A stretch of 9,065 nucleotides of DNA from contig JALVDG010000309.1 of the NCBI GenBank assembly GCA_027009095.1, positions 1 through 9,065 on the forward strand, written 5' to 3'. The stretch is from Thiotrichaceae bacterium. Lineage in GTDB: Bacteria > Pseudomonadota > Gammaproteobacteria > Thiotrichales > Thiotrichaceae. The notes beneath the pieces were generated by a model. It made no database searches. It saw nothing but the letters and a program-made list of their open reading frames with translations, and was not told the DNA's origin. The stretch's first letter is position 1. Every line of letters begins with the position of its first letter. Positions 1-5,606 of this stretch are shown in pieces. Made by a program: the position numbers and the translations under genes.

Positions 1-242
1 ATAGCTGATTATTTTTATACTCAAAGTAATCCATAGGCGTTTGCTCTTGGTGATATTTTTATAGGGTGTTATTAAGGAAGGTTCATTTTATACTTCTTAG
101 ATTCACATTCCAGTAGTTAATTTAAGTATTATCAATCGACATCATTGTGCAGAGGCATCATTTCCCGTATACGTAAACTTCATACACTTACCTTACTCGC
201 ATTTGCTCTTCTAAAACCATTCCTTTAGATAGTAATAGACAC
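1..242. other. Gene-free left edge
   Basis: No open reading frame of useful length, RNA gene or clear promoter was recognised. Plus-strand frames are broken by stops within the first 65 bases. The stretch is AT-rich and lies beyond the glnN terminator, so it is probably a spacer before a gene outside the window. Confidence 0.5.
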
Positions 243-272
243 AAAAAAAGGTCGCTCTATGAGCGACCTTTT
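243..272 (-). terminator. Intrinsic terminator of glnN
   Basis: Read on the minus strand, a 10-bp GC-rich stem (GAGCGACCTT pairing with AAGGTCGCTC) closes on a 3-base loop and runs directly into a U-tract encoded by the seven A's at 243-249. Two further A-T pairs extend the stem. It begins 26 bases after the glnN stop codon, the usual position for a Rho-independent terminator. The plus-strand side has only four T's, so termination in that direction would be weaker. Confidence 0.9.
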
Positions 273-297
273 CGTACTACCTAAGTAGAATCAAAAA

Positions 298-2469
298 TTA
301 CTTAATAAAAAGCATTTCTCGGTACTTGGCAAGTGGCCACATATCGTCAGCTACTTCAAGTTCTAGTGCATCGGCAGAGGCACGCACATCATCCATAAGC
401 CCGCGAATAGTACCTGCACAATGTTGCATATGAGCATCAGTATCAGCAAAATCATGTTGTGCGAGTGCATCGCTTAGGCTATCAACTGATGCCATCATTG
501 ATGAGATTAATTCCGCAACTTTCTCAACGGTTGCCGAGCTTAGCTCAACACCTGCTTCTTTTGCAGCTGAAACCGATGATGCTACATCTGCAAGATAACG
601 AGTTGCCGCAGGGTAGATAAGAGTCTTCGCCATGTCAATGACCAACTTCGCCTCTACTTCAATAGAAAGTATATATTGCTCTGCGTAAACCTCATAACGA
701 CTTGCAAGTTCTGTATTGCTAAGTACGCCTGTGCTTGAGAACAAGTCTTTAACATAGTCTTCATTTAGACAAGGAAGCGCATCAGCTGTTGTAGGAAGGT
801 TCTTTAAACCACGCTCTTCAACCGCTTCTTTATGCCATTCAGACGAATAACCATCACCACCAAATACGGCTTGACCATGCTCATTCATAAGCTTCTGAAG
901 TACCGAGATAACCGCTTCTTCTTTAGAACCGTTCTTTAGTGCGCCTTCTAATTCATCTGCAATCCAGTTAAGTGAATCTGCAAGCATGGTGTTCATTGCA
1001 ATCAAAGGACCTGCAACAGATTGCTCAGAACCTACCGCGCGGAATTCAAAACGGTTACCTGTGAAAGCGAATGGAGAAGTACGGTTACGGTCTCCTGAAT
1101 CTTTATCAAAGTTAATAATTTGCGATAAACCAAGATCCATTACCCCACCTTCGGCAGAGCCTGTCAATTTACCATCTTTAATATCTTGGAATACTTTTTC
1201 TAGCTGATCTCCCAAGTAGACAGACAAGATGGCAGGGGGAGCTTCATTGGCTCCTAAACGATGGTCATTACCCGCTGATGCGATAGCTGCACGTAATAAT
1301 GGACCATACATGTGCACGCCACGAATGACCGCACCACAAAATAATAAGAAATTAAGATTTTCATGTGGAGTCTTGCCAGGATCAAGCAAATTACCTTGTG
1401 TTGCGTTACCAACCGACCAGTTGACATGCTTGCCTGAACCGTTAATACCAGCAAAAGGCTTCTCATGTAACAAGCAAAGGAAACCATGTTCTTTTGCTGT
1501 ATTTTTCATAACCGTCATTAGTAACTGTTGATGATCTGCTGCTACGTTTGCTGCCTCAAAGTAAGGTGCAATTTCAAATTGCCCTGGAGCCACTTCGTTA
1601 TGATGTGTTTTGGCGGGGATACCTAATCTGTAAAGTTTATCTTCGAAGTCTTGCATAAAGACCTGAACACGCGAAGGAATTGCACCAAAATAATGATCAT
1701 CAAATTCTTGCCCTTTAGCTGCTGGTGCACCAAATAGTGTGCGCCCTGCTAAAATTAGATCGGGACGGCTGTTAGCAAAATTTGCATCAACAAGGAAGTA
1801 TTCTTGCTCTGCACCACAGCTTGAGTTGAGTGTTGCAATTTCTTTTTCGCCCATTAAGCTTAATACTTTTTGTGCAGCATCATTCATCGCAGCATTAGAG
1901 CGTAGTAGTGGAATTTTCTTATCCAGTGCTTCACCTGTCCAAGATAGGAACACGCTCGGAATCATCAGCGTCATTCCATTAGCAGTCTTCATTAAATAAG
2001 CAGGACTGGTTGGATCCCAAGCTGTGTATCCACGTGCAGCATTAGTGACACGAATACCACCATTAGGGAATGAAGATCCATCTGGCTCGCCTTTAATTAA
2101 TAAACTACCCGTAAACTCAGTAATAGCATTACCTTCTGGACTAGTAATAATAAAGCCATCATGCTTTTCTGCTGTCGCATTGGTCATTGGGTAGAAGATA
2201 TGCGAGAAGAACTTAGCACCTTTTGATACAGCCCAATCTTTCATAGCTGCTGCAACAGCATCAGCCGTTGCAGGGTCAAGGGGTTCGCCAGAAGTCATTG
2301 TCTTCTTCATGGCTTTGTATGCTTTTTTGGAAAGAGCTTCTTCCATTTTAGCAAGGTTGAAAACATCAGAAGCCCAAATTTTACTTAACTTCTTTGGGCT
2401 TGATACAGGTGTGTCTTCACGGTTTGTAATTTGATAAATCGCTTGTAGGCGAGACTCATTTCCACTCAT
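298..2469 (-). CDS. glnN: Glutamine synthetase type III (GlnN)
   Basis: ATP-dependent glutamine synthetase in the cytoplasm, making glutamine from glutamate and ammonium. The 723-residue length is typical of type III enzymes, against about 470 for GlnA (type I). Motifs seen: the type III segment FPNGGIRVTNAARGY (134-148); the metal-binding strand CGAEQEYF (218-225); HHNEVAPGQFE (289-299); GINGSGKHVNW (341-351), with the active-site histidine; AGNDHRLGANEAPP (399-412), a type III hallmark; and NRFEFR (472-477). A helical C-terminal part (about 580-723) is also a family trait. No GlnA-type adenylylation-site segment was recognised, so covalent control by GlnE is not expected. The ATG has AAAGGA 8 bases upstream (2478-2483). 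The gene stands alone, with its own sigma-54-type promoter and terminator, so nitrogen limitation probably induces it. The frame is intact. Type III enzymes are best known from Bacteroidetes, cyanobacteria and some Firmicutes, so its origin here merits a tree. Confidence 0.95.
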   Translation of the reverse strand: MSGNESRLQAIYQITNREDTPVSSPKKLSKIWASDVFNLAKMEEALSKKAYKAMKKTMTSGEPLDPATADAVAAAMKDWAVSKGAKFFSHIFYPMTNATAEKHDGFIITSPEGNAITEFTGSLLIKGEPDGSSFPNGGIRVTNAARGYTAWDPTSPAYLMKTANGMTLMIPSVFLSWTGEALDKKIPLLRSNAAMNDAAQKVLSLMGEKEIATLNSSCGAEQEYFLVDANFANSRPDLILAGRTLFGAPAAKGQEFDDHYFGAIPSRVQVFMQDFEDKLYRLGIPAKTHHNEVAPGQFEIAPYFEAANVAADHQQLLMTVMKNTAKEHGFLCLLHEKPFAGINGSGKHVNWSVGNATQGNLLDPGKTPHENLNFLLFCGAVIRGVHMYGPLLRAAIASAGNDHRLGANEAPPAILSVYLGDQLEKVFQDIKDGKLTGSAEGGVMDLGLSQIINFDKDSGDRNRTSPFAFTGNRFEFRAVGSEQSVAGPLIAMNTMLADSLNWIADELEGALKNGSKEEAVISVLQKLMNEHGQAVFGGDGYSSEWHKEAVEERGLKNLPTTADALPCLNEDYVKDLFSSTGVLSNTELASRYEVYAEQYILSIEVEAKLVIDMAKTLIYPAATRYLADVASSVSAAKEAGVELSSATVEKVAELISSMMASVDSLSDALAQHDFADTDAHMQHCAGTIRGLMDDVRASADALELEVADDMWPLAKYREMLFIK

Positions 2470-2565
2470 TATTTAATTCCTTTAGATATTGAAACATGAT
2501 TTAAAAAACTGTTTTTTGAGCTTTGTCATAAAACAATTTTTTGGATTATATTTAGTAACTTGCTC

Positions 2566-2581
2566 AGCAAAAAACATGCCA
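2566..2581 (-). promoter_or_regulatory. Sigma-54 (-24/-12) promoter of glnN
   Basis: The minus strand reads TGGCATGTTTTTTGCT, differing from the RpoN consensus TGGCACG-N4-TTGCW only in T for C at the sixth base. The invariant GG and GC pairs are present with exactly 10 bases between them. Transcription should start near 2555, giving a leader of about 85 bases. Sigma-54 promoters need an activator ATPase, and for a glutamine synthetase NtrC is the expected one (inference). Confidence 0.78.
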
Positions 2582-2797
2582 ATATATATACTATTCATCT
2601 GAAAATGACAACAGTGTTTATATTATTATCACCTGCTTTCAATAGTTTCACTCAAAAAAACACGTCGGCAAGAGCATGAATATTATGATAATTATTTGAA
2701 AAAGTCTGAAAAAAATAACAAAACGATATTGATATTTTCAAAGATAAATAGTGCAAGAGAGAATGCTTGTTACTATAAAATTAACACAAATAGATAA

Positions 2798-2814
2798 AAC
2801 ACCAATGTAGTGCA
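2798..2814. promoter_or_regulatory. Possible NtrC enhancer site
   Basis: The 17-mer AACACCAATGTAGTGCA matches 10 of the 13 fixed positions of the NtrC palindrome TGCACC-N4-TGGTGCA. It lies about 250 bases upstream of the predicted sigma-54 start, within range for an enhancer acting by looping. Only one site of this quality was found, whereas NtrC enhancers usually come in pairs. Confidence 0.35.
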
Positions 2815-2838
2815 ACTTATATCAATAAGTGTATTTTT

Positions 2839-3828
2839 TTAGTGCGTTCTACTAATAGAGAACCATGCTAATGAGCCTAGTGCTACTTTATAGGAGCTAT
2901 CAGGTAAACATTCTAAACACGCATTTGCTTTTTTGACTTCTTTTGTGGCTATTTCTGTCGCATAACTCAATGATTTTGTCTTCTCTATAATTTTCATTAT
3001 TGCATCAATATTTTCTAAGCCGCCCTCTTCTATTGCAGTACGAATTAATTGAGCATCATCACCCGTGCTACGCTCTAAGGCTATAATCAATGGCAAGGTA
3101 GGTTTACCTTCGGCAAGATCATCCCCTACATTTTTACCCATATCATCCGCGGAAGCACTGTAATCTAAAATATCATCAACTAGCTGAAAAGCAGTGCCTA
3201 AATGGATACCATACTGAGTTACTGCTTTTTCTTCTTCTTCGGGCAAACCCGCTAATACTGCACCTAGCTGACAAGCCGCTTCAAACAATTTCGCCGTTTT
3301 AGAATAAATAACATCAAGATAACGTGCCTCTGTCGTATCAGGATCATTACAGTTTAGTAGTTGTAGTACTTCACCTTCGGCAATGACATTAGTTGCTTGC
3401 GCTAAAATTTCCATGACGCGCATTTCGCCTACATCAACCATCATCTCAAAGGATCTTGAATAGAGAAAGTCTCCTACTAAAACGGCAGCTTGGTTTCCCC
3501 ATACATTATTAGCAGTCTCTTTACCTCTGCGCATATCTGACTCATCAACAACATCATCATGCAACAATGTCGCTGTGTGTATAAATTCCACAATAGCAGC
3601 AACATTAATGTGTTTATCACCTTCATAGCCACACGCACGTGCCGCTAACAAGGACAGCATAGGACGCAAGCGTTTGCCACCACTTGCAATAATATAGTGA
3701 CTAAGTTGATTAACTAAAACAATCTCAGAATACAAACGCCTTTGTATTAAGCTATTTACATCTTGCATATCGGTAGATATAAGTGCCTGTATTGCTTTAA
3801 AGTCCATTGTATTGGTGGCTTGAGTCAT
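2839..3828 (-). CDS. ispB: Octaprenyl diphosphate synthase (IspB)
   Basis: Trans-isoprenyl diphosphate synthase that extends farnesyl diphosphate with isopentenyl diphosphate to make the ubiquinone side chain. The 329 residues match the family length (E. coli IspB is 323). Seen: GGKRLRP (50-56), which binds isopentenyl diphosphate; the first aspartate-rich motif DDVVD (91-95) within HTATLLHDDVVDESDMRRG; YSKTAKLFEA (175-184); and the second aspartate-rich motif DDILD (218-222), followed by GKNVGDDLAEGKPTLPL. The residue five before the first motif is a small alanine (86), as in long-chain synthases, so a C35-C45 product is likely, and C40 is inferred from resemblance to IspB. No strong Shine-Dalgarno precedes the chosen ATG (a GGA lies about 12 bases upstream), and the in-frame ATG at residue 8 is an alternative start with no better site. 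The gene is divergent from rplU-rpmA, the usual gammaproteobacterial arrangement. Confidence 0.93.
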   Translation of the reverse strand: MTQATNTMDFKAIQALISTDMQDVNSLIQRRLYSEIVLVNQLSHYIIASGGKRLRPMLSLLAARACGYEGDKHINVAAIVEFIHTATLLHDDVVDESDMRRGKETANNVWGNQAAVLVGDFLYSRSFEMMVDVGEMRVMEILAQATNVIAEGEVLQLLNCNDPDTTEARYLDVIYSKTAKLFEAACQLGAVLAGLPEEEEKAVTQYGIHLGTAFQLVDDILDYSASADDMGKNVGDDLAEGKPTLPLIIALERSTGDDAQLIRTAIEEGGLENIDAIMKIIEKTKSLSYATEIATKEVKKANACLECLPDSSYKVALGSLAWFSISRTH

Positions 3829-3971
3829 AGAAATATATATCCATTATGCTAAGCATTTAAAATACTTAGAAACTGCAATTTTTGGAGTACTAATAATTAA
3901 TGGTGGCGACTTTAAATAAGCACAGATAACTTGCCTATTTACTACATCTGGTGTCTTTTAAACGAATCCGA

Positions 3972-4000
3972 ATGCTAGGTAGATGCTTGCATACTGTCAA
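3972..4000 (-). promoter_or_regulatory. Candidate sigma-70 promoter of ispB
   Basis: On the minus strand a perfect -35 box TTGACA (4000-3995) is followed after exactly 17 bases by TAGCAT (3977-3972), which matches 4 of 6 -10 positions. Transcription would start near 3965 and leave a leader of about 135 bases. The -35 and the spacing are strong but the -10 is mediocre. Confidence 0.42.
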
Positions 4001-4046
4001 GAGCTTAATAATTACAAGACACGCTATAGTTCAGAATACCAAGGAA

Positions 4047-4086
4047 TATAGACCTTTATCGTTGATATAGATTCAGCCTAAAAATA
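4047..4086 (+). repeat. Two-part repeat, joined copy
   Basis: The 13-mer TATAGACCTTTAT (4047-4059) recurs exactly at 5020-5032. The 20-mer ATAGATTCAGCCTAAAAATA (4067-4086) recurs with one mismatch at 5575-5594. Here the two pieces are 7 bases apart; in the second occurrence they are 542 bases apart. Both copies of the 20-mer lie upstream of a plus-strand gene (rplU here, rnd there). The function is unknown. Confidence 0.55.
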
Positions 4087-4142
4087 AACAATAAAACTTT
4101 TCTCCTTGACAGGATTTAGAGATAACTAAATTAAAGTAATAC

Positions 4143-4171
4143 TTGCTTAATACATCAAACATCTGTACAAT
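4143..4171 (+). promoter_or_regulatory. Sigma-70 promoter of rplU-rpmA
   Basis: TTGCTT (4143-4148) is separated by 17 bases from TACAAT (4166-4171), which matches 5 of 6 -10 positions. A GC-rich discriminator, CGCGCGG, follows at once, a feature of stringently controlled ribosomal promoters. Transcription would start near 4178. The short leader can form a small hairpin, GCTTCT-TGC-AGAAGC (4178-4192), before the ribosome-binding site; whether it is regulatory is unknown. Confidence 0.62.
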
Positions 4172-4220
4172 CGCGCGGCTTCTTGCAGAAGCTTTATATA
4201 GGCGTATTGGAGTTATAAAA

Positions 4221-4532
4221 ATGTATGCTATCTTCACCACAGGTGGAAAACAGTACCGCGTTGCCGAAGGCGACGTAATAAGAATCGAAAAACTGGATGC
4301 CGAAGAAGGGGCAAGTGTCGATTTTGACAATGTTCTCATGATTGGCAACGGTGATGATATTCAAGTAGGCACACCTTATTTGGAAGGTGGCAAAATAACA
4401 GCTTTAGTTCGTGCTCAAGAGCGTGCCAAGAAAGTTGAGATTATCAAGTTCCGTCGCCGTAAACATCATCAAAAACGCACGGGACATCGGCAATATGTAA
4501 CACAAGTTGAAATTAAGAAAATTTCGGCTTAA
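4221..4532 (+). CDS. rplU: 50S ribosomal protein L21
   Basis: Component of the large ribosomal subunit that binds 23S rRNA. The 103-residue protein is the usual bacterial L21 length and opens with the conserved MYAIFTTGGKQYRVAEGD. The basic segment KFRRRKHHQKRTGHRQ, around residues 74-89, is the family's rRNA-binding signature, followed by a short VEIKKI end. The ATG at 4221 has GGAG 8 bases upstream (4209-4212). The frame stays open back to 4143, but that extension would cover the promoter and is not supported. rpmA follows after 21 bases, so the two form an operon producing neighbouring proteins of the 50S subunit. Confidence 0.97.
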   Translation: MYAIFTTGGKQYRVAEGDVIRIEKLDAEEGASVDFDNVLMIGNGDDIQVGTPYLEGGKITALVRAQERAKKVEIIKFRRRKHHQKRTGHRQYVTQVEIKKISA

Positions 4533-4553
4533 TCAATTTTAGAGGATTGACTC

Positions 4554-4820
4554 ATGGCTCATAAAAAAGCGGCAGGTAGTACTAAGAACGGACGCGATTC
4601 AGTATCAAAGCGATTAGGCGTTAAACGTTTCGGTGGTCAGACTGTATTAGCAGGCAATATTCTTGTTCGTCAACGTGGTACTAAATTCCACCCTGGCAAC
4701 AATGTAGGTATCGGTAAAGATCATACATTATTTGCTAAAGTTGCTGGCAAAGTACTTTTTGAAGTAAAAGGTCCTAAAAATCGCAAGTATGTTAGCATTG
4801 TAGAGACAGCCACAGCGTAA
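4554..4820 (+). CDS. rpmA: 50S ribosomal protein L27
   Basis: Large-subunit protein whose N-terminal tail reaches the peptidyl-transferase centre. The 88-residue length is normal. It begins [20 protein letters not shown], the standard gammaproteobacterial N-terminus with no cleavable Firmicutes-type extension, and contains the family segment [21 protein letters not shown] (41-61). AGAGGA lies 7-8 bases before the ATG. It is the second gene of the rplU operon and is followed by two intrinsic terminators rather than by obgE, which often comes next in gammaproteobacteria. Confidence 0.97.
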   Translation: MAHKKAAGSTKNGRDSVSKRLGVKRFGGQTVLAGNILVRQRGTKFHPGNNVGIGKDHTLFAKVAGKVLFEVKGPKNRKYVSIVETATA

Positions 4821-4847
4821 ATATCTTTACGCGCAACCGTTTTTTTA

Positions 4848-4876
4848 AGAAAAGCCCTGCCAGTCAGGGCTTTTCT
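4848..4876 (+). terminator. Terminator 1 of rplU-rpmA
   Basis: A perfect 12-bp stem, AGAAAAGCCCTG with CAGGGCTTTTCT, closes on a 5-base loop. The T-run is part of the 3' arm (TTTTCT). It begins 28 bases after the rpmA stop. Confidence 0.85.
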
Positions 4877-4930
4877 ATGCCCGTCAACTTGGCAAATATA
4901 GAATAATCTCCAGAAGTGTTAACAGAGATT

Positions 4931-4965
4931 AAAAAAAAGCCCGACAATTTGACGGGCTTTTTTTT
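4931..4965. terminator. Terminator 2, bidirectional
   Basis: Eight A's and GCCCG pair with CGGGC and eight T's, giving a 13-bp stem around a 9-base loop. The A-run on one side and T-run on the other make it a textbook terminator in both directions. It would act as a back-up for rpmA and would shield the operon from any minus-strand transcription. Confidence 0.88.
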
Positions 4966-5029
4966 AGGTATAAAAAATCAAAAGTATTACCTACAAAAAG
5001 TAAGTAATGCGTTTGACTTTATAGACCTT

Positions 5030-5068
5030 TATTGACACTTAATTTTATAAACCTTTTAAGTGTCAATA
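5030..5068. repeat. 13-bp perfect inverted repeat
   Basis: TATTGACACTTAA (5030-5042) is exactly complementary to TTAAGTGTCAATA (5056-5068), with a 13-base loop. No T-run follows on either strand, so it is not a standard terminator. It could be a regulator site or an RNA stem. Confidence 0.7.
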
Positions 5069-5122
5069 TATCCTCCTAGCGATTGGAGAAATCTTTTAGA
5101 TGTCGATAGAGTGCGCCTCTCA

Positions 5123-5136
5123 TTGACTTAGGTCAA
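5123..5136. promoter_or_regulatory. FNR/CRP-type palindrome
   Basis: TTGAC-TTAG-GTCAA is a perfect palindrome with the spacing of an FNR-family box (TTGAT-N4-ATCAA) and one symmetrical substitution per half. No promoter elements tie it to a gene, and rnd starts more than 450 bases away, so its role is uncertain. Confidence 0.28.
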
Positions 5137-5148
5137 CAAGAAGAAAAA

Positions 5149-5179
5149 AAGCATAATATTATAAAATAATAATATGCTT
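5149..5179. repeat. AT-rich hairpin
   Basis: AAGCATAATATTAT (5149-5162) pairs with ATAATAATATGCTT (5166-5179) at 13 of 14 positions around a 3-base loop. It follows the FNR-like palindrome by 12 bases. It lacks the GC stem and T-tract of a terminator. Confidence 0.55.
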
Positions 5180-5354
5180 GATAATAAAGCTATCTATTAT
5201 TTTAAATTCAGTCACTTGAGTTTATCTGCTTAAAATACTGCTAATCGAATTGCTCAATATTTAAACACAATAATAATTATTATAAAATTAATAATACGGA
5301 TTTCTTAGGCGGTTCCAATCTAAGCTCCTTGGAGAGAAACATTCTAATTTTTCA

Positions 5355-5475
5355 TAACTGCTCAGATTGCGCTCTATTTTGTTCGAGTTCAAGGCAAATG
5401 GGGCGGAATTTATCAGTATAAATGAGCACTTTTAACGTAGAAATCAGGCAAAATAAAGTGCAAGCTGAGTGGTTA
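5355..5475. mobile_element. MITE-like non-autonomous element with target duplication
   Basis: The first 27 bases (5355-5381, starting TAACTGCTCAG) and the reverse complement of the last 27 (5449-5475, ending CTGAGTGGTTA) match at 22 of 27 positions. The element is flanked by an exact direct repeat AATTTTTCA (5346-5354 and 5477-5485; a tenth base, T, also matches), as expected of a 9-10 bp target duplication. The 121-bp interior has no reading frame but contains smaller stems (5408-5423 and 5426-5461). This combination is that of a miniature inverted-repeat transposable element mobilised by a transposase elsewhere. I cannot assign an IS family; 9-bp duplications are made by several, including IS1, the IS10/IS50 group and IS903. 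Confidence 0.72.
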
Positions 5476-5507
5476 CAATTTTTCATCATATAAACCATAA
5501 TAGTTGC

Positions 5508-5545
5508 TCTAGTACGCCATCAAACCAAACTTTTGTAGTACTAGA
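5508..5545. repeat. 8-bp inverted repeat upstream of rnd
   Basis: TCTAGTAC (5508-5515) and GTACTAGA (5538-5545) are perfectly complementary across 22 bases. It lies between the MITE and the rnd start, and could be a regulator site or a chance repeat. Confidence 0.4.
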
Positions 5546-5572
5546 ACACATTCATTTTCACAAAGCAGGTCA

Positions 5573-5581
5573 TGATAGAAT
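5573..5581 (+). promoter_or_regulatory. Possible extended -10 promoter of rnd
   Basis: TGATAGAAT reads as an extended -10 element (TG-N-TAGAAT, 5 of 6 to consensus). No good -35 is visible. Transcription would start near 5588, a leader of about 20 bases that still contains the AAGGA ribosome-binding site. The element overlaps the 20-base repeat at 5575-5594. Confidence 0.3.
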
Positions 5582-5594
5582 CAGCCTAAAAATA
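5575..5594 (+). repeat. Second copy of the 20-base repeat
   Basis: ATAGAATCAGCCTAAAAATA matches 4067-4086 at 19 of 20 positions. It ends 12 bases before the rnd start codon and abuts its ribosome-binding site. Confidence 0.55.
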
Positions 5595-5595
5595 C

Positions 5596-5600
5596 AAGGA
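5596..5600 (+). promoter_or_regulatory. Ribosome-binding site setting the rnd start
   Basis: AAGGA lies 6 bases before the GTG at 5607. It supports this start over the in-frame GTG at 5469, which lies inside the right terminal repeat of the MITE. Confidence 0.75.
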
Positions 5601-5606
5601 TTATCT

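Larger units (their letters stand above)
2470..2838 (-). promoter_or_regulatory. glnN upstream region
   Basis: The 369 bases between the ispB stop and the glnN start are very AT-rich and contain no convincing gene. Supported contents are the glnN ribosome-binding site (AAAGGA, 2478-2483), a sigma-54 promoter (2566-2581) and a possible NtrC site (2798-2814). The octamer TAGTGCAA occurs twice, at 2749-2756 and 2808-2815, which could mark a repeated activator half-site. No good terminator for ispB is visible, so some read-through from ispB into glnN is possible. Confidence 0.6.
3829..4220. promoter_or_regulatory. Divergent ispB / rplU promoter region
   Basis: This 392-base stretch has no gene. 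It holds a candidate ispB promoter (3972-4000, minus), the rplU promoter (4143-4171, plus), and a perfect TTGACA at 4106-4111 that may be the -35 box of a second plus-strand promoter, although no good -10 box follows at 17 bases. Two segments, 4047-4059 and 4067-4086, recur downstream of rpmA and just before rnd. The palindrome ATGCTAAGCAT (3846-3856) sits in the ispB leader. Confidence 0.55.
4970..5345. other. AT-rich non-coding stretch with inverted repeats
   Basis: No gene or RNA family was recognised in these roughly 375 bases. What can be seen is a 13-bp inverted repeat (5030-5068), a near-direct repeat of 15 bases at 5016-5030 and 5042-5056 (13 of 15 identical), an FNR-like palindrome (5123-5136), an AT-rich hairpin (5149-5179) and a 14-bp perfect AT palindrome (5270-5283). 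It could be decayed sequence, or it could encode a small RNA; neither is shown. Confidence 0.45.

Noticed and set aside
37..211. Short direct repeat TTTGCTCTT near the left edge
   Set aside because: Only 9 bases are shared, which is expected by chance in AT-rich DNA.
986..1999. Open frames on the plus strand and a second minus-strand frame inside glnN
   Set aside because: They overlap a full-length, motif-rich gene in other frames, have no ribosome-binding sites and show no recognisable protein features.
2751..2755. GTGCA as a second NtrC half-site
   Set aside because: Only half of the palindrome is present; noted only as part of the repeated TAGTGCAA octamer.
2815..2840. Hairpin ACTTAT/ATAAGT followed by a T-run, just after ispB
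   Set aside because: The T-run lies on the plus strand, where no transcript is expected; on the minus strand no U-tract follows, and the stem is only 6 AT-rich pairs.
4073..4348. Minus-strand frame of 91 residues across the rplU start
   Set aside because: It is antisense to rplU and its promoter and resembles no family.
5306..5330. tRNA T-arm-like string GGTTCCAATC
   Set aside because: No acceptor, D or anticodon arm could be built around it, and the loop departs from TTCRANY.
5461..5476. D-arm-like string GCTGAGTGGTTAC resembling tRNA-Ser/Leu
   Set aside because: It is accounted for by the terminal inverted repeat of the MITE, and no complete tRNA cloverleaf is present.
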